Shown here piece by piece: positions 1-12,639 of a stretch of 64,000 nt of DNA; positions within the stretch are counted from its first letter, which is position 1; each line of letters opens with the position of its first letter. The notes beneath the pieces were generated by a model that saw only the letters and a program-made list of their open reading frames with translations, ran no database searches and was not told the origin of the DNA. The position numbers were made by a program, and so were the translations under genes. Source of the DNA: Synchiropus splendidus (lineage: Eukaryota > Chordata > Actinopteri > Syngnathiformes > Callionymidae); contig NC_071334.1 of NCBI RefSeq assembly GCF_027744825.2, positions 59,773,437 to 59,837,436 on the forward strand, written 5' to 3'.

Positions 1-600
1 GTAGAAGCACATGGTGACCAGACATCACATAAAAAAAAGAAAATATATATTTCTTGCTAACAGTATTGTCATTATTTCATTGCTTCGTCCTGTGCAGGTC
101 AGGTAGACTGCGAGCCTCGTGCACATCAGCAGGCAGTTGGAGCCATCAGTTAAGCTCTGCATGTTTTTGAACTGTGGGAGGAAACCAGAGTGCAGGGAAG
201 AAAACCCACATACACACAGGGAGAGCAAACAGACACCAAGCAGACTGCAATTTCCATTAAAAAAATAAAGAGTAAAAATGTAAATGAGTCTCTGTAAACT
301 ATAGATATGTACAATATTGAGTTGGAATCAAACCTTCACCCCTTATACTGACCACTGCTAGGTTGCTGAATATTATTAGTTGCTTAGAATTTATTTGTGT
401 CACTTGAGTCTGAAGAACTCTATATAGTTCCAAACACCCCTCCAGGGTGAGAGTGCTGCTGCGCTTGTGGGCGGAGGCTGATGTGCTGCCAAGCTTTAAA
501 TATAATCTGTCGACAGGAAGGGTTTATTTCTGAGCCAGAGACAAACAAACACGGCGCAAGAGAGAGTTCATGACTTTGCTTCATTTGTCTTTTCCTGCAG
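1..600. other. Sequence upstream of the first exon, probably intron
   Basis: No coding exon was recognised here. The stretch at about 150-235 (gaactgtgggaggaaaccag and what follows) resembles a dispersed repeat common in fish genomes, in decayed form. The last 20 bases are pyrimidine-rich and end in CAG at 598-600, a good splice acceptor for the exon that follows. Confidence 0.4.
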
Positions 601-753
601 GAGGTGTGCGTGTACTTGTTGAAGCACTATGACTGGAGTTTGGAGCCTCCGTCCCAAAAGCTGGACTACAAGTGGCTGCCGGTGTCTCGCCCGGCGGAAA
701 CGCCCACCGTTGCTTTCACCCCAAGGGTCTGCAACCTGGAGGGAGGATCTTAA
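601..753 (+). CDS. Apparent 3'-terminal coding exon of an unidentified gene
   Basis: A strong acceptor (tttgtcttttcctgcag) ends at 600. From 601 a phase-0 frame runs 50 codons to TAA at 751-753. The peptide starts EVCVYLLKHYDWSLEPP, continues through KLDYKWLPVSRP and ends NLEGGS. Its composition (Trp, Tyr, Asp, Pro, Leu) looks like real protein, unlike the overlapping frames. I do not recognise the family. A helix followed by a Pro-rich beta tail would suit the extreme C-terminus of a cytochrome P450, but this is a guess from shape only. Upstream exons must lie left of the window. The nearest gene downstream is dusp4 on the same strand, about 12 kb away. Confidence 0.45.
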   Translation, partial: EVCVYLLKHYDWSLEPPSQKLDYKWLPVSRPAETPTVAFTPRVCNLEGGS

Positions 754-760
754 TAGCGGG

Positions 761-766
761 AATAAA
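761..766 (+). terminator. Possible poly(A) signal of the first gene
   Basis: AATAAA lies 8 bases after the TAA of the exon at 601-753. If used, the 3' UTR would be very short. No other evidence of cleavage is visible. Confidence 0.3.
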
Positions 767-3700
767 GAAGTAGAATTCCGTGGAGCAACGTTTCGGGAAA
801 CCCGGGGAGTGTGCTGCTCCGTGTGAGCCCCGCCACCCGCGTGGTGTTCTCCCCCACAACTCATGACTCATGTTTTCATCTCTCGTCTGCTCCGTGTGAA
901 TTCACTCTTTTGTCACGCTGTAATTGCTGCGCATCATTACTGTATCCAAAAGGTCTGCATTCTTTTTAAGTTGAAAATCAACTTAAATAGAAACACACTT
1001 TTGTCCCCCTCAACCCCGGTTCACTGACAGCCTCCCCCTCCCCCCCACACCTAGCAACCAACTGCTTAGCAACAGCTCATCACTCTGACACTGACTTCCT
1101 CCCATTTAGTATGCAAGTCTCAGACACACACACACACACACAGCCTGGTGATACACACACCGTGCTGCTCAAGTGTTCCATCAATAGGTGTTCAGCTCCT
1201 CATGCTTTCCCTAGTGTGAGGGCTTCTCCTAATAGCTAGTTTAATAAAATGGTTATTATTATTAACCTTGATCCTGACTTCTATTTTTAATCCACTCGCA
1301 AATATCAGAAGTGTAAATGAACAATATTTCTGTGAGCAGAATGTGGTCTGCACTCGTGAACAAATGATTTACTGTGTACAAGACAAATAGTTTATGTGAA
1401 TGTAAGAATGAACCAGAATTGTTCTTTACACTTATAAATATAAATATGTGAGTTTGAAAGTGTGTCATTGCTGTTGAGCGCGAGAAATCAATTGAGACAG
1501 TGACTGACTGAGAGAGGCCTGGTGTGGAATGTATGTATGTGTCAGAATGAGTGAAAGTGAGGTTGAAAAAAATATTTTTTTATTAATGTATTATTCATGA
1601 TTTTGGCTGGCTCCAATTACACGCATGATTTTGCTACTTCAGATTGGAGAGCACATATTAACTATTAATAAAGTAAAGACTTGCCTGTTCACTGTTAGTC
1701 ATAATGCTGTATGGTGTTGTGTGGACATTTGGTGACCACTCAAAGGTAAAATAAGGCTTAGCAGGACGCTAATAAGTATTTTATAGTGACTGGCTAATAT
1801 GCTGGTAATACACATCTGACTAAGTCGTTTAATTATGGTAACGTGTGTCATCGTCTAAAGCCTGAGTTATTTAGTGCAGTGACTCTAGCGCTGTAAGTTT
1901 TTTTGTTTTACACCTTTTGGGCCGTGAGGGCCCTGAGACGCTCAGTTTTAATACATGAGCCACGTATGGTGGCAGTAGTGTGTCAGTGTATTGACTTGAC
2001 AGCTGCAAATCTGTGACAGTTAATTACTATGCAGAAGTTTTTGAAAACAAAAAAATGATTCAGAAAGTCGGTGTCGCCCTCAACAGTAAAAACTGTTGAT
2101 GACAGCGCCTGTTGAAGCGGTTTTGAAATGGCGATACTTTTATTTACAACTCACTTTTTTATGTTATGATATTTAGACATGGATTTATTATATTTATTTT
2201 ATTCTGAATTGTATTCAGTTTTTCCAATTTTCTCAACAGTTTGCATCAAGTGTATTTTTTAAATCTTTTTCTTTAGTGAATTTGATGAACATGACTTGCA
2301 CCTGGTTCTGCTGCTGGTTGGATAAAGAAATATTTTTGCAATGATGCACATGGTTTCGGTTTGCCTACGTCTAAGTAGCTTAAACATGGTTGTTGATCAC
2401 AAAAGAACTCAACAGTAATGAATCAGTTCTATTACTTGAACAGGCCCTGAGATCAGAAAGGTTAAGTGCCCCTGATTTAGTCTATATAATGCTTTGAGAT
2501 GGTTCCTGTTCTGGAGGAGTTGGTGCTGCAGAAGCGTATCTTATGCTTCACTTGGCAGTTTGGAGACGTTAGTATTACTTGCCCTACACTGTTCACACAC
2601 TGTTCACATGGTCAGTACTTACTAGGAGATCACTAGAGGGATGTCTGGGCTTCTTTGCTTGGGCTGCTCCTTCAGGGGCCCGACTTTGGTTGAGAAGTTA
2701 TTTTCTGTTTCAGTGCAACATTTTCATGGTAAACTGGATTATGTACGAATGAACTGAACAGAGTGACTAAACCAAGCTATTTGGCGCAAGGAAAAGCACT
2801 TGCCAAACCAGGCACATATGAGGATGAAAACTAAGTGGATGATGCTCTTCTTAACCATTTAAATAAAATCCAAGTGAGGAGGAGTCGAATCTTTCATCAC
2901 TTATCCAAGAACAAAGCTCCTTCTGAAGTGATCTGTTGCGTTTCACAGCACTGGATTCTTGATTTTTCTGTGGCAGCGGCGGCATGTGGGAGGCTCGACG
3001 TGACAAATGCATGATTCATTGCGATAAATAGAAAATGTGGAAGTTTGGAATGAAGTTTGAAAGATTCAAGTGAGACAATAGTCGCCAGAATTCACAGGAA
3101 AGCAAGTGCCTCTCAAGACGCCCACCACCGGCTCGATGTCACACATTCTTCCAGCAGTGACAAAACTGTGGGATGAACGGCATCCAAATCTATCAACCTG
3201 AGTGTGTTTGCAAGAAGACAGGACGTCCTGGATGCTTCTGCTCAGAAAGGAAAGGAAGAGCACTCTACAGGTGGTGTCATTTCCATCCAAATGTAAATGA
3301 CTCACACACACTCGGACTCACAAGTCTGAGAGGAGGAAGTGAAGAACCAGATGGCAGAACAAAGCCTGAGGTTACTTTTAATGAGCAGAACTAATTACCA
3401 CATGATGGTTCTATCTGTCCACTCCCAACGGACCGCTGGCCTTTAATAGACATTACAACAGGAAGTAAGAGCAGGACACACACACACACACACACACACA
3501 CCACCCCCCTCTAACAGACACACACACACACTCAGGGCATCCACACTGGATTCCTTTGTCTGTGACTGTCTTTGAGTGTATGTAATGACAGGTGAGAGTC
3601 ACTTGGTGAGGTTTCATTTAGTTGGGATTATTTATGATCTGCGTCGTTTTAAAACCTTTGCTGATACAGTTTCGCATTTGAACACTTCTTGCCAGAGTCG

Positions 3701-5205
3701 TTCTGTAGATCTTTAACTGTATTTCAACATTTCCACTGAAAAGTCAAAGCTATCTTGTGTGTAGTGGACAATGTTAGTGTTGTATTGACAAGTACAGGGC
3801 GCAACCACGTTTTAATGAAAAATAAAATCTTTAACAACAAGATTTCATTTTATTTAATGTCCTCTGGTGTCTTGAAAAGTTTGTTGACTGTAAAACTTAA
3901 AAATACAAATAACAAAATATGTAATTCTGTGCTTTACACATGTCCATTTTTTATTCATATATTGTATTTCTATTTAATAAAAAAGTGACTTGAGGTAAAA
4001 ATATATATATATATGTAGAAAAGTAAACACAAGAAACTTGTGAAGCAGCAATAAACACACTTAATACACCCAATAATTGAGCAATAATTACAGCAGCTCA
4101 ATACATTTTAAAATAAAATATTTCAAATTAATGAATGAAAAACTAATCTTTCAGTCTTAGTAAAAATGCAATACTTTTTTTCACTTCATTGCCCATCAAA
4201 TGCATCGTGGAAGCATTAAACAAAAACGTATTCATGAATGAAGGTTATAATCTCACTGGAAGTTAAAATGTTTTTTTTAACAATGAAAAAAGCGAGTGGT
4301 AAATTTGACTTGGGCATGTTCTGTAAACCAATGTATTTACATCCCATAAACTTCGAAATGTTTGGAAAATGACTCGTTGTATGCTGATGTGCAATAATTA
4401 TGTTTTTCACTTAGAAATGTGCACATTAGATTGTAAGCGACTGTCTGGGCCAGCAGTCAAGGAAAGGAGCTATTTTCCTTCAGTAGCCACATCTCTGATA
4501 CTAATATGATAAAATAAAAAGGTGAAAAACACTCAAAACGGCTGCTCTGATTTTCACTGAAACAATGACAAGGACTATAAAAAGGTGAGATTTAAATATT
4601 CCCGTTTCATCTGATCTCAAATGTCACTCACTGAAACATACGAAGCAGCATAAATGAACCTGTTTGGTGATTTAAAGAGAAAGAAATAATGATAGTAGTT
4701 ATTCTGAAGTGTCATTCTTTAACACTCCAGTATGTGTCGACATTTCATCTTGCTGATGTTGTTACAACTCTCCACACATGAAAACCATGATAGGGCCCCT
4801 TTAAGTGGAATGTCGAGGCTGAAGTGGGTTAAAACACACTCGGCAGTCGACAGCATGATGATGTTGTTCAGAAAGCTCAACACTGGCACGCAGCAACAAC
4901 AATGGCAGGGCTGTTGGGCCCACAGATTGACTCCAGCTCACACAGTTTGAATTAGCAGGCCCGCACACTTCAGGAATGGCTTCGTTGGTGACAACAAACA
5001 GCTCTCGCTCTCTATATCGAATCACCCCAAACCAGATTAAGGGAATGTGATTGAGATGAAAAGTGGTGGGCCAGCAAAATTGTCACGGCCTGCTCCGAGT
5101 TACTGTCACTCAAATTCTGGGAGCCACAGGACGCAACATCTCAGGTCCTGTGAGATCTGCGTGCTGAAGAGACTGTACCGTGGCTCTGACACAGTGACAG
5201 GAAGC

Positions 5206-5420
5206 AGAGTTAGAAGAGTCAGAGTGGAAGATGCTCAGAGTTTTGTTGGGAGTGACATGGTCGGGCGATGTCTAATGCAGAAGTGTGGAGACAGATTTAG
5301 GGAGGCCAGATGGTTTGGACTAGAAGCACAGGGAAGGAGAGGAAGACAGCCACTGTGGTTGTGACAAAGAAGAACATGATGGACAAGAACTGCTGAAAGA
5401 AAAAGAAAAGCAAAAAGAGC
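5206..5420 (+). mobile_element. Decayed 3' end of an RTE-type LINE
   Basis: Phrases at about 5225-5325 (gaagatgctcagagttttgt, then ggagacagatttagggaggc and agatggtttgga) match the layout of the reverse-transcriptase tail of a common fish RTE-like LINE. A better copy of a related element sits at 21,744-22,418 on the other strand. The end (gctgaaagaaaaagaaaag) is the usual purine-rich tail. The reading frame is broken and only the extreme 3' part is present. The class call rests on memory of the family. Confidence 0.5.
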
Positions 5421-6222
5421 CGTCGCCCTGACTGAGTATCCAAAAACTCCAACTCCCCGAGAAATCCAATTGTTTTGAACAGAGCATGGTGATGGTTTTG
5501 TTGGCTGCTGCACCAGCTCCAGTTGGTCCAATTTCCTTGGCTATTTTTCCGTTGTGGCTGACTCACTCACTGTCTCAACAATTCGATATTAAACTTTCTG
5601 ATTCATCCTGGTGGCAGCCACCTGGGGGTCACATCCTTAGGTCACGTGCTTCTCTGGTGACCCCTTGTATACTAAGACAAGCGATACAAGTAGATCATTG
5701 AAAACAGATGTTCAGTTGCCTTATGGCTCAGCACCTTTGTCAGCTTGTCTAAATTCAGAGTACAAGAACCACTCCTCTGGAATCAGGATGAAAATGCCCC
5801 ACACTTTTCTATTACTGTTTGAAGACCAACTAGTTGAGAACCAGTCAGTTGTTCTAAAAGTAGCTCAATCAAAGAGGATGGCATGGTCAGCGTTGCTTTC
5901 ATTGAAGGGTCGAGCGCAACGGTTGGTTGGATTGGATGTTTGCTGCAGGCGTTTGAAGAGATTACAGGGTTTTCATTTACATTGTTGAGACGACAAGATG
6001 ACCTCTGGTAAACAAGATAACATTGACTCTAGCATGCAGTTCCCAATTTATCCTCTAATTCAGCCCACTCTTGGAGTTATGGGGAGTTTCCAGACAAATA
6101 TTGAACATTCATTATCTCGGCTTGCTTTCTAAGAGTAGTCATTCGTTGTGTGTTTACATTTTGGATTGCATTTCCTTGGTACTGCCCCTAACTTTGAGCT
6201 AACTTGTAAACAATGAGGTGAC

Positions 6223-6258
6223 TATCTATCTATCTATCTGTCTGTCTGTCTGTCTGTC
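6223..6258. repeat. (TCTA)n(TCTG)n microsatellite
   Basis: A short compound tetranucleotide tract of TCTA units followed by TCTG units. It is the same pair of motifs as in the much larger array 1 kb downstream. Confidence 0.95.
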
Positions 6259-7190
6259 GTCGCCATTAAACCCCACAGCTGGTGAAGCAAGTGTATGAAA
6301 GTGCACCTCTTGGTGTGATGATGAACGATGAAGACAGATCCGTCTGTAAACATTTTATTGCCAACAAGCTAGTCCTGATTTGAATATGATTTCAAGCTAA
6401 CACCGGGGGTCAGTGGTCAGATTTCACTGGTTTCGTCCTGCTGAATGAGAGAACTCTTGTGGAATAGAGACAAGCCTGGTCATGAAAAAAAAGCTCATGA
6501 TTCAGCGGTGTTGAGCTAAAGGACAACTCTCCTGGCCTGCGCTTCAGGTCTTACGCTGACACAGAGAGGCGGTGCGAGGACGGAAACGTTTCAGTTGTGC
6601 ACTCTCATCTTGTTTGTCCAGCAATTGGGCAATTGACTCATGGCTATACACTCATGCACAAACACACACTGACACAGAGGAAATTCAATCACTTAAATGT
6701 GACCGTGTCAAGTTAACAAGGACACTCCACTTCCTCTCCATCCACCTCCTGCCGCCCCTCCTCCTCCCTGCTCCTGCTGTCATCTCCTCCATCATTGGTC
6801 AGCTGCTCTTCATGGGCTTTGCGAGGGAAATGAGGAGACAAGTCGGCCTGGTTCATGAGTGTGCTTTGAGTCACATGTTTATGCAAATGCATTGAGATCA
6901 CGTGTGCTCCATCACTAGTCAAATTTCAGCTTCTGCCTGCGTCATTCTGACATTGGCAAAGCATGACAAGTCAATGGCGCCAGCATGATGTCGGTGTGGG
7001 CACCCGCTGCTGCAGTGGACGGATGCGGGTGGAATGTCACGCTGCTGATGAATCAGCTGCAAATAGTCCTAGTTATAGTTGTATTCATGATTCGGTTTTT
7101 CCATCATCATCGTCACCATCCAGCTCCATATCAGCTATTCTTTTGGAGTTAAAGCACATAACACATTCTCCTTTACTTATCGACCATATT

Positions 7191-7222
7191 TACAGGGGTT
7201 GGACAAAATAATGGAAACACCT
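7191..7222. mobile_element. Possible single terminal repeat of a Tc1/mariner-like element
   Basis: A TA dinucleotide followed by caggggttggacaaaataat and ggaaacacct resembles a transposon terminal sequence often seen in fish genomes. No inverted partner is visible to the right. The tetranucleotide array begins 6 bases further on, so this is at most a broken end. Confidence 0.35.
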
Positions 7223-7227
7223 GAAAG

Positions 7228-7281
7228 CTATCTATCTATCTATCTATCTGTCTGTCTGTCTGTCTGTCTGTCCGTCCGTCC

Positions 7282-7368
<87 letters not shown>

Positions 7369-7373
7369 CGTCC

Positions 7374-7417
<44 letters not shown>

Positions 7418-7421
7418 ATCT

Positions 7422-7452
<31 letters not shown>

Positions 7453-7457
7453 CGTCC

Positions 7458-7525
<68 letters not shown>

Positions 7526-7561
7526 GTCTGTCTGTCTGTCCGTCCGTTCGTCCATCTGTCC

Positions 7562-7621
<60 letters not shown>

Positions 7622-7673
7622 GTCTGTCTGTCTGTCTGTCTGTCCGTCCGTCCGTCCGTCCGTCCATCTGTCC

Positions 7674-7708
<35 letters not shown>

Positions 7709-7717
7709 CATCTGTCA

Positions 7718-7760
<43 letters not shown>

Positions 7761-7795
7761 CGTCCGTCCATCCGTCTGTCCATCTATCTATCTAT
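7228..7795. repeat. Nested tetranucleotide array (TCTA/TCTG/TCCG/TCCA)
   Basis: About 570 bp made almost only of four-base units that differ by single transitions. The units are ordered in a repeated pattern: a TCTA run, a TCTG run, a short TCCG run, then TCCA, and round again. TCCG runs begin at 7271, 7363, 7447, 7539, 7643 and 7755, a spacing of 84-112 bp. The four-base period keeps several frames open for 200 codons (YLSI/CLSV repeats); these are not genes. Confidence 0.97.
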
Positions 7796-8539
7796 ATACT
7801 ATAAAACTGTAGACAAAAGATATTTCTGTAGAAAAAGTCAATTGTTCTCCTACTCAATTTCCTACTCATCTATTTCCACATTTCCAATTTCTACACCACA
7901 TTTCTGATGTAGATTAACTCTGACCCTAGCTATATGAAAAATGCTGCTCAAACAAACTTTGAGAGGTGCAGGACAGATATACTAATAAATATGCGGAGGA
8001 TATCTGCCGTGGCTCATCTTCATACTTCAGGGTGATGCAGTGTTCCCGCACACAAACAACCAGAGCAAGACCAGTGGCTGATGCAGAAGACTGCTGTCCA
8101 GTGTCCAAATCTGACAAAAACATTACGTTTCATGTCAATTCATCTCAGTTGTTGTCCTCTAACTGTTCCACAGTCAGCGATGACTAGACTTGTGAAAAAA
8201 CATGCACACATTCTGAGCTATTTACGACAGGAAGACGCATCATAAGGAAACCACTCCAGGCTTCCGCTCAAACTTCCTGTTCTTGTTAGCTAAACTAATA
8301 TTTGTATTGGACGGGTTGCCAAAATAGCTTGAACATTTACGGTGTGACTGAGATGATTTACATACACTCAGAAGCAAACTGAGAAGAGTCATTCACCTGG
8401 TCCTGGAACTGTCTGTCTCTGCGTTCTATTCCGTGGATGAGTTCCAGGACAAAATGTTTCTCTTGAAAACACAAGCACGTTATCGAAAAACTTGTTTTTG
8501 TAGAGAGATTTTTTTTGCCTGAAAGACCAGTTTCTCTTC

Positions 8540-8615
8540 TCACTCTGACTGTGTAGGTTTCCTCCAGCGACTCAGCTTTCCTCCCACAGACCGAAAAAAA
8601 AGAACATTAGGTCAA
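8540..8615 (-). repeat. Fragment of a common fish dispersed repeat
   Basis: The phrase gtgtaggtttcctccagcg, then ctttcctcccacagaccg, is the reverse complement of the kind of repeat also glimpsed at about 150-235. It is short and decayed. The family was not named with confidence. Confidence 0.3.
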
Positions 8616-10128
8616 GTGCAGCCTTTTAAAATAGCTACAGTTGGGATATTGATGCACCAGGTCGAATATCAGCGAGGTGTTTATTTGTGAAGAACAACTA
8701 AAATCCTACATCTATGATTCCTGTTACCATGGAGATTCTCACTGCCCCCTCAAAAGTTGGTGGGCTGGTTGGGAGGGAGCCAACACTGAGATCTGATTGC
8801 ACTTCTTCCCGGCACAAGATGGGTGTGATTTTTCCAAAAAACAAGTGTTGAACTGTTTTTTTTCTACCTTCTGAAACTACGCTTGTTTGACTTATGCTTT
8901 TTCTCAGCTGGAGTTGCCCCAGCAATCTTCCATCAACCTCAGTGGTTGTTCTCCTCTTATTCTGTCCTTCCATTTCTAATGTTATTCGTCCAAATTAAAG
9001 ATATAAACAGACACGGATATGATTAAACTGGATCTATTCTGCACCTTTGTGTCCAGTTCATTTCCTGGTATTTTTTTTGTATTGAATTATTTTTAATAAT
9101 TAGATCGGGCTCAATGTGATTTAAAAAAGTGTGAAGTGGTAACAGCACTAGTTTTGGAGAATGACCCCACTGTCCTCTTGAAGATGGCCGTGGCACTAGA
9201 TGATAAACTCCCCTCGACAACTTTATGCTGCAGGGGATCAGGGGTTCATGGACAACATGACCCACTCTCTGACTCACCAGCAGCCTATTTCCTCAGAAGG
9301 TCAATGCAGCTCTCAGTCCTCCTCTCAGTCAGCTTCACCTGGATTATGACTTTAACCAATAAAAATACTGTTGCTGCGTTAAAGAAACGTGCGTGAAATG
9401 TAATGCTACGACTACTAAATCAAAGGCTGCGAGCACAAGGACACTGGAGTCGTCTGTAAAAGCAGTTCAGACCTGCATTTGAAGAGACAGGCCCTGCTGC
9501 TGAGCTCTTCCAATGCAGGTTCGGAGTCGACCTCTCAGCCCTGCTACAGCTCACACGCTCGACCTCATTCACCACAAAAGCGCTCATAAAGTAGTAAAAG
9601 TAAATGTTTACACCGGAGACAAGCAAGGAAGTAAGGAGCTCACAATTAACACAATGATTTAGGGGAGTAAACAGGGGCAGCGACAGCGAGCGCACACATT
9701 GACGGCATGTCTGCCGGCTGAGGTCAACAAGCTTGAGCCAGAATTGATAGGATCAGAACAATGACCTTGCAGTTTGGTAAGTGCTTCCCCTGAAATGAGG
9801 ATAAGCAGCTGTTGACTGGCGAGGATTCACTACTCATTAACCCACACAGTCTCCACCAGCAGCCTTGGTCAAACACAACCCCAAAACCGTGTCCACTCCA
9901 GGTAAAGAGGAGGACACACATATATATATATATGTTATTTTGCATCAGTTTGACAATAGCACAATAAATCACGTTGGTGGCTATATTCAAGTTTTTATAT
10001 ATGTATTTAAACTAAAGCTAAAGCTAATGTCTTGAAAATATTTGTATGAGAATTTCAATTTTAGAGCATCATATTAAATGTTTTTTTTCATTATGATAAT
10101 GTTTGTAATGAATCACAATTAACTTCCA

Positions 10129-10133
<5 letters not shown>

Positions 10134-10210
<77 letters not shown>
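10134..10210. repeat. (AT)n microsatellite
   Basis: An uninterrupted alternating AT tract of 77 bases. Such tracts can extrude cruciforms and are highly length-variable. Confidence 0.97.
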
Positions 10211-10213
<3 letters not shown>

Positions 10214-12639
10214 GCTCACTTCCCACTCCTGCTCCTCTTAATGCCCATGGCTTATATACCTTCTGCTCTTTCTGTCTCAGCCTTGATACAAACACATGAC
10301 ACAAGCTCATTCATGAAAATGTAGCCACATTCATTGAAGGCTTAGCTCTTGGATTATGGGATTAGAGTGTGGGACAGATTAAGAGTGCCAACACATACAC
10401 ATTCATACTGTGCGTATGCGTTTATATTTTTGTGGGGTAGTGTTTGTCTTTAACCTTTGTGCTGAATGTATGTACGACTTCCGTTAGAAATTAGTTTGCT
10501 GTTCTATTATTATCCACAGACCACCACAGACAGCACACCCACCCGACACTGGAGGAATTAAGATGTACTGACTATGTATATGAACATTGAGGATTTAACC
10601 ATCTACTCAGCATAAATCCAGATTCTCATAATACTGTGCCACACTGGGGGAAGCGAGTGTTCGAAATGAAATGATGAACAAAACAATATCACACTGCAAC
10701 AAGCGTTGGAATAACAACAGCAATAATAGTTATTATTTTATTAGATTTTTATCTATTTAATGTCTTTGAAGTATTGCAGTGAATTGAAAAGAAGACTCCA
10801 TGCTTTACCTCCATCGGGCTTTACCTCGTATCCACAAGGTCAAGGGCATGACGTCGTGCTGAAGAGTACAGTCGGGGTCAGAACCATCAACCTTGTGATG
10901 AGACAGGCCGCTGTGCCTTCTCAGCTCCAACTCATCGCTGCTGTCACCCTGTCAGCCCGTGTACTTGTCAGCTGTCGCCTCCTCTACACTCAACATATGT
11001 GCGTGTGTTGGTGACAGTGAAGAATGATAACGTTAGAAACAGCAAGGAGCAAAAGTCTAACGGCTGGAGAGATATTTACCAAGAGTGACGTGTGCGGATA
11101 CAGAGTATCCCCTCTCATCCTGTATTGATGGATGACGGCATGCAGTGAGGGATGAGAGGGGATGAATGGATGGAGAGGGGAGGGAACAGAACATCCTTGC
11201 ACACAGCCTCTCCCCAGCCAATGCCTTCACATTTCACTGCCTGCTATTTCCGCCCCCACCCCTATCCCTTGTTGCTACGGCAGCAGTTCCGTCCCGCCAG
11301 TGCAGGCTATTGTTTGCTGTAGTATTGCAGTACGCTTCTTTTGAGGCTGCATGCGATCGCTTCCTACTCACCTGTCATTTGTCATATATATTTTTTTGCT
11401 TCTCATCTTCTCTTATTTTCACCCTCCATATTCCTCTTCAACTCTGTTTCATTGTAAAAATCTCAAGCTTAAACTTGATAGTATATATGTGCTCTGGTAT
11501 TTTCCCTGGTATCTACTTCATTCCACCCATATTCAGCGTTGTTTAGGTCCAAAGGTTGAAGAGAGGAAACGTTGGTAGCCATGGAGGGGCACATGGCTTG
11601 TATCCACGATAAAATAAAACTGAAATATGGCATGTTTTAGACAACATAGCATCTTCTCTGTTTATGTTGTGCCATTATTTCTCTGATCTTCTATCAGTCT
11701 GCCCTCATTCTCTCCTGGAGTTACCATGGAAATAAGATCAACATGCAAATACCTAAGCACGCTCACTGCCAAGGCTCTTTGATAGAAGATGCAAATTGTG
11801 TCTCCACTTGTGAGACTACAGTCCTCAGTCGCAGCCACAAACCTACGTGTGAGCACATACGTAAGCGCTCCCACCACCACTGCTGCATATTAAAACACTG
11901 TTTACATCGCACATAACTGCTGAAAGCTGAGTCAAGAGAAATCTCAGTAAAACATGGGCATCCATCATATATTTACATTCAGAAATGTACGTGTAGATCT
12001 GAATAAAGATGGTGAAACATGTATTTTAAATCGAGTATGTGCCAATACTTAAATGGTCACAATAAAAGTGAAATGGAATTCAAATGTTCCGTTTTGGGGA
12101 GGTTATTTCACTGATTGATGTCCCAAGTGATTTTGTTTTAATCAACTAGTTTTTTTTTGTTTTTTTTTTAAGGTCTGATTGAATAGCTCACTTGTGCATA
12201 TTTTGCAGAACAATTTTTAACAACAATTTAACAATTTCAAAGCAGTTAACAGCAAACTAGCTTTGTGGGATCCATGTAAGAATGCTGACTTAAATTTGCC
12301 ACCTTGTAGCTAAATGCTTACACACTCACTAATACAGAGAACTTTATATTTGAGCTTTTCATTGTGTATTAGAAATTATTGCTGAATTCATAACAGGGAA
12401 CTCGGAGTTCAGTGGGTTTTTTTTCTAAATTTTTAAATGTCCTCCATGTTCAAAAGCTCTAAAATAACAACCTGAGACATCCAATAACTGTGACCTGTAA
12501 TCATAATAATAATAATAATAATGTAAGGAGTTATTCATAGAAAATGGCAAGATATTTCTTGTTCTAATGGCCATAATTTTATGGTCAAATCTCATCACAA
12601 TCTGACTGGTAAACAGGGTGATGTGTATAAGCAGAAATT

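Noticed and set aside
629..826. 65-codon frame overlapping the first exon
   Set aside because: The phase-0 frame from 601 has better protein character and follows a strong acceptor; this frame is a shadow.
7228..7795. Regularly spaced repeats that might suggest a CRISPR array
   Set aside because: The units are four bases long with no unique spacers, and the genome is eukaryotic.
7199..7804. 201-codon open frame of YLSI/CLSV repeats
   Set aside because: It is a translation of the tetranucleotide array, which cannot produce stops in this frame.
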